Shown here: positions 7,864 to 15,066 of the stretch, one piece after another
Layout of the letters: every line of letters starts with the position of its first letter
Position numbering within the stretch: position 1 is the first letter of the stretch
IMG/VR virus record: IMGVR_UViG_3300022200_001639
Span: 1-22,187 of that record
From: a virus
Strand: one strand, 5' to 3'
Length of the DNA stretch: 22,187 nt
Translations under genes and position numbers: made by a program
The notes under the pieces: generated by a model
The model's database searches: none
Told to the model about the DNA's origin: nothing
The model's input: only the letters and a program-made list of their open reading frames with translations

Positions 7864-8814
7864 ATGTCTTTGTGGTCTGATATTTTTGGTTTTATTGGTG
7901 ATAATGCCGGAGGTCTTGCACAAGGTGCTGGTCTTCTTGGTGGGGGTCTTCTGGCTAAAGAAGCTTATGAACAACTTGGTCAAGCAGGACAAACTGCTTA
8001 TCAAAGATCACAGCCCCTAGCCCAACAGCTTCTTGAGCTATCCCAGTTTAGACCCTTTACGGTCACAACTGGTCTTGGTGCTCTTCAGGCTACTCCAGAA
8101 GGCGGCTACACGTCCACTTTAAGCCCCCAGCAGCAAGCTTTGCAAAATCAGCTTATGACGGGTGCTCAAGGGTTTTATGGTCAGGCCACTACCCCTATGG
8201 CTCAACGTCAGCAGCAAGTTTATGACGCCTTGCGTGCCGTTCAGTCTCCTGAAGAAGAAAGGGCACGCCTTGAGCTTGAGCAGCGACTGGCAGCCCAAGG
8301 ACGCTTGGGGCTTCAGACGGCACAGTATGGTGGCTCTCCTGAATCTTTTGCTCTTGCCAAAGCACAGGCTGAGGCACGTAACCAAGCGTCTTTGATGGCT
8401 ATTGAGCAAGCTATGAAAGAGCAAGCACAACAAGCTGAGCTTGGTAAGTTGTATCAAACGATGGGTTATGCGCCTCTTGATGCCCAATTGTCTGCTTATG
8501 CACAAGGACTTGGTGGTGCTGGTCTTGCCCAAGCAGCCCAACAAGCAGGTGCAGGTTTGTTTGGTGAGGCTGAAATGAGCGGTTTGAGTGCTTTGCTTGC
8601 TGGTCGAATTGCACAGGCTAATCTTGCTGGTCAGCTTGGTACTGCTTTGCTTACAGGTACTGCTGGTGGAATGTTTGCTCAAGGTCAACAAGGAACCGGG
8701 GGTGGTAATTCGTTTACAGACATGCTAAGTAATTTTCTTGGTATTTTCAAAGGAAACAACGCCAACGACGCTATTCAAGAAATTGATCTTAGTACGCTTC
8801 CCCAACGTATTTAG
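7864..8814 (+). CDS. Ala/Gln-rich internal virion (ejection) protein candidate
   Basis: A 316-residue protein, very rich in Ala, Gln, Leu and Gly. The N-terminus has a Gly-rich hydrophobic stretch (GGLAQGAGLLGGGLLAKEAY, ~16-35). The middle is a long, probably coiled-coil helix (~115-195, with EEERARLELEQRLAAQG). The Gly/Ala-rich end contains GTALLTGTAGGMFAQGQQ. This composition is common among short-tailed phage internal core proteins that are ejected with the DNA. AAGGAT precedes the ATG as a ribosome site. It sits directly after the nozzle gene, where T7-like phages carry internal virion proteins. The family is not named; the role is inferred from context and composition. Confidence 0.55.
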   Translation: MSLWSDIFGFIGDNAGGLAQGAGLLGGGLLAKEAYEQLGQAGQTAYQRSQPLAQQLLELSQFRPFTVTTGLGALQATPEGGYTSTLSPQQQALQNQLMTGAQGFYGQATTPMAQRQQQVYDALRAVQSPEEERARLELEQRLAAQGRLGLQTAQYGGSPESFALAKAQAEARNQASLMAIEQAMKEQAQQAELGKLYQTMGYAPLDAQLSAYAQGLGGAGLAQAAQQAGAGLFGEAEMSGLSALLAGRIAQANLAGQLGTALLTGTAGGMFAQGQQGTGGGNSFTDMLSNFLGIFKGNNANDAIQEIDLSTLPQRI

Positions 8815-8827
8815 GAATTAAATAATC

Positions 8828-10159
8828 ATGGCAAGAATTAGTGACGCAGTTATTCAAGGTTTGATGAATCCTCAGTTTGGCTTTACTGGTCTTGCTGAGC
8901 CTATTGGAATGCTTATGGGTGGTGCCCAGGCACAACGACAAGCACAACAGAGGCAGATGGATGCTATTCAAACTGCTCTAGGTGCTCAGGACATAGGGGG
9001 GCTTCAAGGGGTCATTGGTGGCCTAAGGACGCCTCAGGAAGTACAAACTGCTTTGAGTGCTTTTAGTGCTGGTCAGCAAGCTAGGGCACAAGAGGCTGCT
9101 TCTCGCCGTGAACAATCTTTTAGAGACATGGTGAAAAGAACCGCATCTAGCCTTGGTGCTCCTGGTAAAAACTTGCTAGACATGGCAGATACTGCAGACA
9201 TTGAAGATCTTAGAAGAAGCTTTGGTAGCTTGATGGAGAATTTTAAGTCTAATGAAGGAATTCTTACTGCTTTTGGAGTTCCTCCAGAAGAATGGCCTAA
9301 ATATTTGAGTATGCAGCCAACACCGCTTTTGAATCTAATGAAAGAAACTCAAAGTTTTGGTAAAGGTACTCCACGAGACTATAGAACCCCTGATGGAAGG
9401 AATGTCACGTATGTAACTAATGCTAGAGGACAAGTTAGGGTTCCTGGTGGAACTTGGTCAAATATAGAAGATCTTGGACTACAGCCTGCAGTTAGAACAA
9501 CAGCATCTGTTGATGCGCTTCCTGTTGAAGATATTATAGGTAGAAAACAAACAGAAAATCTTTTTACAAGACTAGATGCAGCAGAAGCTTCATTGTCTGT
9601 TCTTGAAAATAACAAAACAGGACAAGAAATCTTGTCACAAATTCCAGAAGGAAGTTTTGGTATTTTGGCTAATGTCAGTCAAATGACAAGGCAAGCTAAG
9701 ATTGCTCTTGGTTTTGCAAATCCAGATGAAATTAAAACAGAAGCGGATTTGAACGCTTTTCTAAATTCTCGTGGACAAGCAGTAGCTAAACAGCTTGCTA
9801 CTGGAACTTATGGCGCTGGTACAGCTATTTCGGATGCAGACCGACAAGCAGCAAAAGAACTAGCAGGCCAAGACATCAAAGCCACTCCAGAAACTTTGAG
9901 AAAAATTCTGTATCTTGAAAGAAAACTGGCTTATGCAGATATTAAACGACACAATGAAAATATTCAAAAAAGACTCTCTAGACTTTCTCCAGAACAAGCA
10001 GGGAAACTATCTCCTGTTTTTGAAGTTGAATTGCCAACTGAGTTTTTTGCGCAACCTGAAAATTATGTAAAAAAATATACGGACGATAAAACAAATCAAC
10101 CTGTTTATGAAGATATGTTTGGTGTAAAAAGATATGCCAACGGGACTGAATATAAGTAG
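8828..10159 (+). CDS. Internal virion protein candidate
   Basis: A 443-residue protein. The first ~100 residues are Gln/Ala rich with QAQRQAQQRQMDAIQTALGA and a predicted helical segment; the remainder is mixed alpha/beta with charged helices near residues 355-400 (LRKILYLERKLAYADIKRHN). No enzyme motif was recognised. Its place between two other presumed ejection proteins, and the common Ala/Gln-rich N-terminal style, suggest it belongs to the core or ejection complex. AGGAA precedes the ATG by about 10 bases. The C-terminus (DMFGVKRYANGTEYK) is polar. Base composition becomes more A-rich in the second half than in the preceding gene. Confidence 0.5.
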   Translation: MARISDAVIQGLMNPQFGFTGLAEPIGMLMGGAQAQRQAQQRQMDAIQTALGAQDIGGLQGVIGGLRTPQEVQTALSAFSAGQQARAQEAASRREQSFRDMVKRTASSLGAPGKNLLDMADTADIEDLRRSFGSLMENFKSNEGILTAFGVPPEEWPKYLSMQPTPLLNLMKETQSFGKGTPRDYRTPDGRNVTYVTNARGQVRVPGGTWSNIEDLGLQPAVRTTASVDALPVEDIIGRKQTENLFTRLDAAEASLSVLENNKTGQEILSQIPEGSFGILANVSQMTRQAKIALGFANPDEIKTEADLNAFLNSRGQAVAKQLATGTYGAGTAISDADRQAAKELAGQDIKATPETLRKILYLERKLAYADIKRHNENIQKRLSRLSPEQAGKLSPVFEVELPTEFFAQPENYVKKYTDDKTNQPVYEDMFGVKRYANGTEYK

Positions 10160-10171
10160 TAGGAGCAAATA

Positions 10172-11800
10172 ATGGCGCTAACTCTTGTTGAAGATAAAAC
10201 AACTAAAGGTTTGTCTCTAGTTGAAGATAAAACACAACCTGCTACTTTAGGCCCTCAGGTTCCAGAAGCAACTCAAGATTCTCTTTTTAAAAGCCTTGAG
10301 GATATTCTTTACAAAAGAGGCGTTGAACAAGAACAAATTCAAGCTAGAGAGCTTGCTCCTGCAGTGGGTGGTCCTAAGGATGTGTATGGATATGCCTTAC
10401 AAACTCTAGGAAAAACAGGGGCCGGTACTCTTTCTGATATTGTTGGAGAGGTTACAGGGCGTGCTATTAGCGCCATAACGCCTGAAGCTGTTAAGCAGGG
10501 AGTTAAGTCTGCTTTTGAAACACAGGCGGGTCAGGCGCTTCTTTCAGGCATTGGTTTTACTGTAGATCAATACAGAGAATTTGCTAGAGAAAACCCAAGC
10601 GCAGCAGCAAGTATCGAAGCAGCAGCTAACCTTGCTCTTGCGGCTCCTGGCGGTGCCGGTAAAGCTGCTTTTAGAGAACAAGTAGGAAAACTTCTTTCTA
10701 AGGGTGTGTCCCCTCTTGAGACAGCAGCTACACAAGAAAACATCTCTAGGGCTAGAGAGATTGTTAGACCTGATCGAGAGCTTCTCTCAGAAAGAGAAAG
10801 AGAATTTCGTATTGGTGAAACTAAACCAAAAGGCCCTCTTAGGACTCTCACTATAGAACTAAATAAAGAAGAAGATCGTGCAGCAGAGCTTCTTGGTGAA
10901 GTTTACAATAAAGATAGAACTTTCACAGAAAATTATAACGAAGGCACTACTTTTATTCGGGATCAATCAAGAATTCTTCAAGAAGATTTAAATAAATATT
11001 CAGATATAGAAATAAACACAAACGATGTTACTTCTTCAATTGCTTCCGACATGGGTTCTTTGTTTAAAGAGACACCAACTCTTGCAGGAGCAAAAACACT
11101 TAGAAAAAATGTTCTAAACAACTATAAGTTGATTTTAAATAAGTATAGTAAAAACGGTAAAATCTCTCCTGGAGATCTCTACCAAGTCAGAAAAGAATTT
11201 GATGACTGGTGGGATACTGAAGTATCAGGGATTAACTTTGAAAAAACAGGAGGAAATAGGAGCCAAGCAGAACTTTTGATTCAATCTGTTAGACATAGTT
11301 TGAATTCTAAAATAGATTCTGTGGTCCCTGATGAAAAGTTTGCTGATCGTCTTTATGATCTTCATAGCATGATTCGTGGAAATAAAAACGTTCAGTTGAA
11401 AGCTGTGGCTGAAGATTCAAATGCTATTCAAAGAACAATATCAAATCTTGGAGTAGGTACAAGAGAACCTCTCAGCAGGCGTGTTGGAAGATATGGGGCT
11501 GCAGGCGCAGCCGTAGCTATTCCTTCTATGGCTAGTGGTTACTTTGCAGGAATTCAAGGAGCACTAGCTGCAGGCGCTGCAGCAGCTACAGTAGGGTCTA
11601 TTTATGGAGCTTACAGGGCTTTTAAGAGTCCTAAAGTAAAACGCAATATCGCTCAATTTGTTAAAGCGATGGATAGAGATGTCACAAATGCTGTGTGGTT
11701 TTCAAATCGAGCAGCTTTTGTTGAAAACATAAACAATCTTTATAATACTCTTGAAGAAGAATCACCACTTGAGCAAAAAGAAGAAGAACAAGCAAAATGA
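10172..11800 (+). CDS. Internal virion protein candidate with doubled LVEDKT N-terminal motif
   Basis: A 542-residue protein. The first 23 residues contain the same short motif twice, LTLVEDKT and LSLVEDKT, separated by three residues. A charged helical region at ~215-420 is probably coiled coil. A strongly Gly/Ala-rich hydrophobic stretch at ~440-483 (GYFAGIQGALAAGAAAATVG) is followed by a basic helix, suggesting membrane insertion during DNA ejection. AGGAGC gives a good ribosome site before the ATG. The 3' end overlaps the next gene as ATGA. Structural or ejection function is inferred from composition and position; T7 gp15/gp16-like roles are possible, but no lytic transglycosylase motif was seen. 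Confidence 0.5.
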   Translation: MALTLVEDKTTKGLSLVEDKTQPATLGPQVPEATQDSLFKSLEDILYKRGVEQEQIQARELAPAVGGPKDVYGYALQTLGKTGAGTLSDIVGEVTGRAISAITPEAVKQGVKSAFETQAGQALLSGIGFTVDQYREFARENPSAAASIEAAANLALAAPGGAGKAAFREQVGKLLSKGVSPLETAATQENISRAREIVRPDRELLSEREREFRIGETKPKGPLRTLTIELNKEEDRAAELLGEVYNKDRTFTENYNEGTTFIRDQSRILQEDLNKYSDIEINTNDVTSSIASDMGSLFKETPTLAGAKTLRKNVLNNYKLILNKYSKNGKISPGDLYQVRKEFDDWWDTEVSGINFEKTGGNRSQAELLIQSVRHSLNSKIDSVVPDEKFADRLYDLHSMIRGNKNVQLKAVAEDSNAIQRTISNLGVGTREPLSRRVGRYGAAGAAVAIPSMASGYFAGIQGALAAGAAAATVGSIYGAYRAFKSPKVKRNIAQFVKAMDRDVTNAVWFSNRAAFVENINNLYNTLEEESPLEQKEEEQAK

Positions 11801-12063
11801 TCAAAAAATCAGACCTCAAATGCAATAAACCCAAGCGCACCCCAGGCCACCCTAAGAAGTCTCATGTGGTTAAAGCGTGTGAGGGTGGTAAAGAAAAGAT
11901 CATCAGGTTTGGTGAGCAGGGTGCCAAGACAGCAGGAAAACCTAAGAAAGGAGAATCTGAAGAAATGAAGATGAAAAGAAAGAGCTTCAAAGCTCGACAT
12001 GGTAAAAACATAGCAAAGGGTAAATCCTCTGCTGCTTACTGGGCGGACAAAGTAAAATGGTAA
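11797..12063 (+). CDS. Small lysine-rich phage protein (DUF6321-like)
   Basis: An 88-residue protein with about 23 lysines. Recognisable parts are PGHPKKSHVVKACEGGKEK near the start and KSFKARHGKNIAKGKSSAAY near the end, a pattern known from a small protein widespread among environmental podo- and siphophages and matching, as far as I recall, DUF6321. The function is unknown. Its strong positive charge and place at the end of the virion operon would suit a nucleic-acid- or capsid-associated role, which is inference. The start overlaps the preceding stop as ATGA and the end overlaps the next start by 7 bases, so translation of the three tiny genes here is probably chained. Confidence 0.75.
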   Translation: MIKKSDLKCNKPKRTPGHPKKSHVVKACEGGKEKIIRFGEQGAKTAGKPKKGESEEMKMKRKSFKARHGKNIAKGKSSAAYWADKVKW

Positions 12064-12203
12064 AACCAGGTCTTTATGAAAACATCAGGAAGAAGCGTGC
12101 TCGTATAGCCGCAGGCAGTGGTGAGCGAATGCGTAAACCAGGCACTAAAGGTGCCCCAACAGCAGAAGCCTTCAAGAAGGCAGCATCAAAGAGGAAAAAA
12201 TAA
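12057..12203 (+). CDS. 48-residue basic phage protein (MxKPGLY family)
   Basis: A short gene of 48 codons with the pattern MVKPGLYENI, RARIAAGSGERMRKPG and KGAPTAEAF. This combination is characteristic of a tiny basic protein common next to the preceding lysine-rich protein in phage genomes. It is rich in Lys, Arg, Ala and Gly, with no Cys and no membrane segment. The start ATG overlaps the previous stop by 7 bases. The function is unknown. The conserved sequence and tight coupling make it a convincing gene despite its length. Confidence 0.8.
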   Translation: MVKPGLYENIRKKRARIAAGSGERMRKPGTKGAPTAEAFKKAASKRKK

Positions 12204-12207
12204 TATT

Positions 12208-12315
12208 ATGTTCAAACCATGTAAAGGATGCCCTACGCCCGCTAAGTGCAAGAAGGCCGGTAAGTGCCTTAAGAAAGAATCTAGAGAGAAGCATAAGGGT
12301 AAAGATAAATACTAA
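12208..12315 (+). CDS. 35-residue Cys/Lys-rich protein, possible metal-binding knuckle
   Basis: The peptide starts MFKPCKGCPTPAKCKKAGKC and is 35 residues long, 12 of them Lys. Four cysteines lie at residues 5, 8, 14 and 20 (C-x2-C-x5-C-x5-C), a spacing that could hold one zinc ion. A longer in-frame start at 12118 exists but would overlap most of the 48-residue gene, so the ATG at 12208, four bases after that gene's stop, is preferred. It is the last plus-strand gene before the terminator. Function unknown; metal binding is inferred from cysteine spacing only. Confidence 0.65.
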   Translation: MFKPCKGCPTPAKCKKAGKCLKKESREKHKGKDKY

Positions 12316-12325
12316 AAGAAAAAAT

Positions 12326-12346
12326 AAGGGGGCTCTAGGCCCCCTT
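12326..12346. terminator. Bidirectional intrinsic terminator between converging operons
   Basis: An inverted repeat AAGGGGGC / GCCCCCTT makes an 8-bp GC-rich stem with a five-base loop (TCTAG). On the plus strand the stem runs into TTTT; on the minus strand it is followed by TTATTTTTT. It lies between the last virion gene (ending 12315) and the 3' end of the reductase gene (12353), so it can stop transcription from both sides. Confidence 0.85.
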
Positions 12347-12352
12347 TTAGCT

Positions 12353-14248
12353 TCAGAGCGGGTCTTTTATTGAGTCTACAAACTCACAAACATTACCCAC
12401 ACAAGCCAGTGTTTGTGCCCCTTCAGTGTTATCTTGGGTCTCTTTTATAAGATCCCAATCGATGTCCGTTGGCATATTCTTGACACCTTCCAAATAATCT
12501 TGTTCGGTAATCTCCTGGTAAGGAGCTTGCTCATAAGAGTGTTCAGAAAACGGCAAGAAGGATACACCTGAAACGTCATCAAAGTTATTATAAATCCACT
12601 GTCCAACTGACAAGAACTCAGAGTCCTTATAGTAGACAGTCTGGGACACCTTGTGCTCACACCACCACTGCTGGTAAACAGCATTCAGTTCTAGCTGCTC
12701 CATAGCATCCTGCTCAGAAGCCATTACAGAGCCTTCTGGGGCCTTTTGATAGAAAGTGAATATCTTAGTACTGGGAGAAGTGATATCAGTCTCTACGGGC
12801 ACGCCAGAGGCTTCCAGAGCACCACACAGTGGATCCCTGGAGTCAGCCCTGACCCTACGGATATAGTAGGGGCTAAAGCGCCCATGGATGCCACTGGCAG
12901 AATCTACAAGCTGAGACACAGTGCCTGAAGGCTTCACACAGGTGATTGCCGTAGACTGATTAATTTTAAGTCTCTTAGCCCAGATCTTGTTAGTTTCAAT
13001 AGCAACATTTCTAAGCTCATTAAGCCACTTTGGCAAATCTTTAGACCTTGGCTTGGACAACAGATAGTGATCCATAATGCCAGTCAAAGACACACCAAGC
13101 AAGCACTCATCTTGAGTATTAAACTTCCAGATATTCCTCAAGTATCTAAAGTTAGTCAGTGTTGCTTGAAGGGTGCCAATTATGGTTGCAATTCTAACTT
13201 TGCGTATTAGATTTTCAATGTTATCTTCGCTACGGACAACAACTTCGCTTAGATTACAAAACTGGTTAGGACGCAGAATGATCTCTGAACAAGGGTTTGT
13301 TCCAAAGTCAAAATCAACATCCCGACGATCATTACGTGCAGCCTGCTTCTTTGCAGCTACCCTAGAAAAGATACCCCTCTCGCCACTCTTAGACTCGTAA
13401 AGAGCCACCCACTCAGACAAGAAGTGCTCAAAGTCAGGCTTCTCGGTGTAGCAAGCTGAGTTGTTAGAAAGACCCCTTTGCGGGGAATCTACCCACCATT
13501 GTCCGTGCTTTGCTCGGCGAAGACGTTCATCACTCAGGTTGCTTAAAGAGATCAGGGCGCTCCTGCGGACTCCACCAACGACAACAATTTGTGCGATTTT
13601 GCAGCAGAGGTCATGGCATTCCAAGCTTGTAAGCTTTCTTCCAGCTGCTCCCTTAAAGAGTTCAACTGCGAACCGGAATAAGCTGACAAGAGGCTCTGGA
13701 CCAGATGCCCTGCCTCCGAAAGTCTTGAGAGGGGCACCTGCAGGACGCACTCCACTGATGTCCCACTTGGGTATTTGGCCTGAGTAGAGTAGCGATACCA
13801 GTTCTCTGAATGCTTTGGCCCATCCAATTTTTGAATCCGCGACGTGAATGCTGGTGTTTGTGTCATAAAAAGATTCTGCTACCTCTGGGAGTTTGTTGAT
13901 GTATTGTCGTTCAACACTAAAACCTACCCCAGTGCCACACATCAAGATATACATCATCTCATCAAAGGCCCTTGGGCTATCAATGGTGATATAAGAGCAG
14001 TTAAATCCTGCTACATTGTCTCGATCAAGCGCTTCACCTGCGGTCATCATGGCACGCATTGAAGGCATCACTTCCATGTTAAAGATAGCTTCAAAAATCT
14101 CAGCTTCTTCTTCTTTGGTGATCAGGCCCTTTTGGGTCCAATAGCCCGTGTAGCGTTCTACAGTTTCTTTCCAAGACTCCCTTCGGTTCTGTTCTGGAAG
14201 ATAACGTGCATAACGGCTTTTATGAATGTACTGCTGATATAGATCCAT
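12353..14248 (-). CDS. nrdJ: Class II (adenosylcobalamin-dependent) ribonucleoside-triphosphate reductase
   Basis: Reduces ribonucleotides to deoxyribonucleotides using a cobalamin-generated thiyl radical, supplying dNTPs for phage replication. Read as 631 residues from the ATG at 14248; a TTG three bases earlier is unlikely. FNCSY (Cys84) and NPCSEIILRPNQFCNLSEVV (Asn318, Cys320, Glu322, Cys331) give the disulfide pair, radical cysteine and acid of the monomeric Lactobacillus-type enzyme. PSGTVSQLVD (~440-449) forms part of the conserved barrel. The CVGNVC pair near the end (Cys616, Cys621) matches the C-terminal reducing dithiol. All key residues are present, so the enzyme looks functional. 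It is somewhat shorter than the 739-residue Lactobacillus enzyme. Start and upstream stop overlap (TGATG). It is the last gene of the minus-strand operon. Confidence 0.95.
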   Translation of the reverse strand: MDLYQQYIHKSRYARYLPEQNRRESWKETVERYTGYWTQKGLITKEEEAEIFEAIFNMEVMPSMRAMMTAGEALDRDNVAGFNCSYITIDSPRAFDEMMYILMCGTGVGFSVERQYINKLPEVAESFYDTNTSIHVADSKIGWAKAFRELVSLLYSGQIPKWDISGVRPAGAPLKTFGGRASGPEPLVSLFRFAVELFKGAAGRKLTSLECHDLCCKIAQIVVVGGVRRSALISLSNLSDERLRRAKHGQWWVDSPQRGLSNNSACYTEKPDFEHFLSEWVALYESKSGERGIFSRVAAKKQAARNDRRDVDFDFGTNPCSEIILRPNQFCNLSEVVVRSEDNIENLIRKVRIATIIGTLQATLTNFRYLRNIWKFNTQDECLLGVSLTGIMDHYLLSKPRSKDLPKWLNELRNVAIETNKIWAKRLKINQSTAITCVKPSGTVSQLVDSASGIHGRFSPYYIRRVRADSRDPLCGALEASGVPVETDITSPSTKIFTFYQKAPEGSVMASEQDAMEQLELNAVYQQWWCEHKVSQTVYYKDSEFLSVGQWIYNNFDDVSGVSFLPFSEHSYEQAPYQEITEQDYLEGVKNMPTDIDWDLIKETQDNTEGAQTLACVGNVCEFVDSIKDPL

Positions 14249-14502
14249 CAAATATCCTCCCCTCCATTGGCCAGAACAGACATGTGCATCATAAACTTGT
14301 GCCTCTCAAAAGCACCCATGATTTCCACAACACTCAGTTGAGGTGTGGTGAGCGTATATACGTGATCGCCTTTCTCAAAAATAATAATACAAGCATCAGG
14401 CAAAACGTCATCAAGTTCAGCCTCCTTAAGCAGCTGAGCGACTGTCATCACTTCTTCTTCTTGTTGGTCTTTCTTGCCAAAGTTACCTTGAATGACATGC
14501 AT
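14248..14502 (-). CDS. Small conserved phage protein of unknown function
   Basis: An 84-residue acidic protein with MHVIQGNFGK at the start and ACIIIFEKGDHVYTLTTPQL plus VVEIMGAFERHKF in the second half. The hydrophobic beta-strand followed by a helix looks like a compact alpha/beta fold. Similar short proteins accompany nucleotide-metabolism genes in other phages, but no function is known to me. A strong AGGAGAT ribosome site precedes the ATG. It is flanked by the MazG-like gene (2 bases upstream) and the reductase (one-base overlap), which places it in the nucleotide-supply part of the operon. Confidence 0.65.
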   Translation of the reverse strand: MHVIQGNFGKKDQQEEEVMTVAQLLKEAELDDVLPDACIIIFEKGDHVYTLTTPQLSVVEIMGAFERHKFMMHMSVLANGGEDI

Positions 14503-14504
14503 CT

Positions 14505-14825
14505 TTAACGATCTCCTCGACCTTGGATAGTTCCTTCTGCCAGACGCTTTTCAAGCTTGGAGATGTTGGTACGTGCAACATCATTAAAACTAATGTTCAT
14601 ATCATCAAGAACCATTGCCAGGTTCCAAAGGACATCGCCAGCTTCGCTGACCACCTTATTGCGTTCAATAGAAACAGCATCACCACGCAACATAGGCTTG
14701 ATAAACAGATCAGCAAGCTCAGCAGCTTCAACCATCAGGGAAGCTACAGGATACATACGGTCTTCATAAATAGCAGTCTTGGAAGCAAGACGCTGATAAA
14801 GATCAAAGTCAATATATTTATCCAT
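14505..14825 (-). CDS. MazG-like nucleotide pyrophosphohydrolase
   Basis: A 106-residue all-helical protein with the MazG metal-binding pattern: E33-A-A-E36 in the first helix pair and E61-A-G-D64 in the second (VVSEAGDVLWNLAMVLDD). Family members hydrolyse NTPs or dNTPs to monophosphate plus pyrophosphate; in phages they are thought to tune nucleotide pools or alarmone levels. The ATG at 14825 is chosen over a TTG at 14846. It overlaps the upstream stop by 8 bases and has GAGGAGG about 12 bases upstream. Position between DUF3310 and the reductase fits a nucleotide metabolism cluster. The exact substrate cannot be told from the sequence. Confidence 0.8.
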   Translation of the reverse strand: MDKYIDFDLYQRLASKTAIYEDRMYPVASLMVEAAELADLFIKPMLRGDAVSIERNKVVSEAGDVLWNLAMVLDDMNISFNDVARTNISKLEKRLAEGTIQGRGDR

Positions 14826-15066
14826 TATATTTGAATACCTCCTCAATAAGTTTATCGAGATACCACCTAGCTTTTTTAAGGTCTTCTAGGCCATTTTTGT
14901 ATTTGTATCTGTGGAGGTATTTTAACACAGAACCTTCGTAATATGAAGACGCCGTGCTTCCTAATTGCTGCTTGATATAATCAATAGCTTCAATTGATCC
15001 TTGGTTATAATGTTTTGGTTTAGAAACTGCATCCCACTCTGAAGGGGTGGCTTTGTCAATGCTCAT
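14818..15066 (-). CDS. DUF3310 family protein (domain also found in T7 gp1.7)
   Basis: An 82-residue protein carrying the full DUF3310 pattern: SKPKHYNQGSIEAIDYI, then YYEGSVLKYLHRYKYKNG and LEDLKKARWYLDKLI. The domain is common in phages and occurs in T7 gp1.7, a nucleotide kinase, so a link to nucleotide metabolism is likely, but this short version has no obvious kinase part. The ATG at 15066 with AAGGA upstream is preferred over a TTG at 15102; it overlaps the stop of the GIY-YIG gene as ATGA. The gene is in the same run as the MazG-like enzyme. Confidence 0.85.
   Translation of the reverse strand: MSIDKATPSEWDAVSKPKHYNQGSIEAIDYIKQQLGSTASSYYEGSVLKYLHRYKYKNGLEDLKKARWYLDKLIEEVFKYNG

Noticed and set aside
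8119-8691. 190-codon minus-strand frame
   Set aside because: It lies wholly inside the Ala/Gln-rich virion gene. Its Ser/Leu/Cys-rich product is the antisense of CAA, GCT and CTT codons, and no ribosome site or family is seen.
12118-12315. 65-codon version of the Cys-rich small protein
   Set aside because: The extra 30 residues overlap the conserved 48-residue gene in another frame; the ATG at 12208 lies just after that gene's stop.
14826-14846. TTG-initiated extensions of several minus-strand genes (for example the MazG-like, DUF3310 and beta-helix genes)
   Set aside because: In each case an ATG just downstream has a better ribosome site or the usual stop/start overlap, and the extension lies in the preceding gene.
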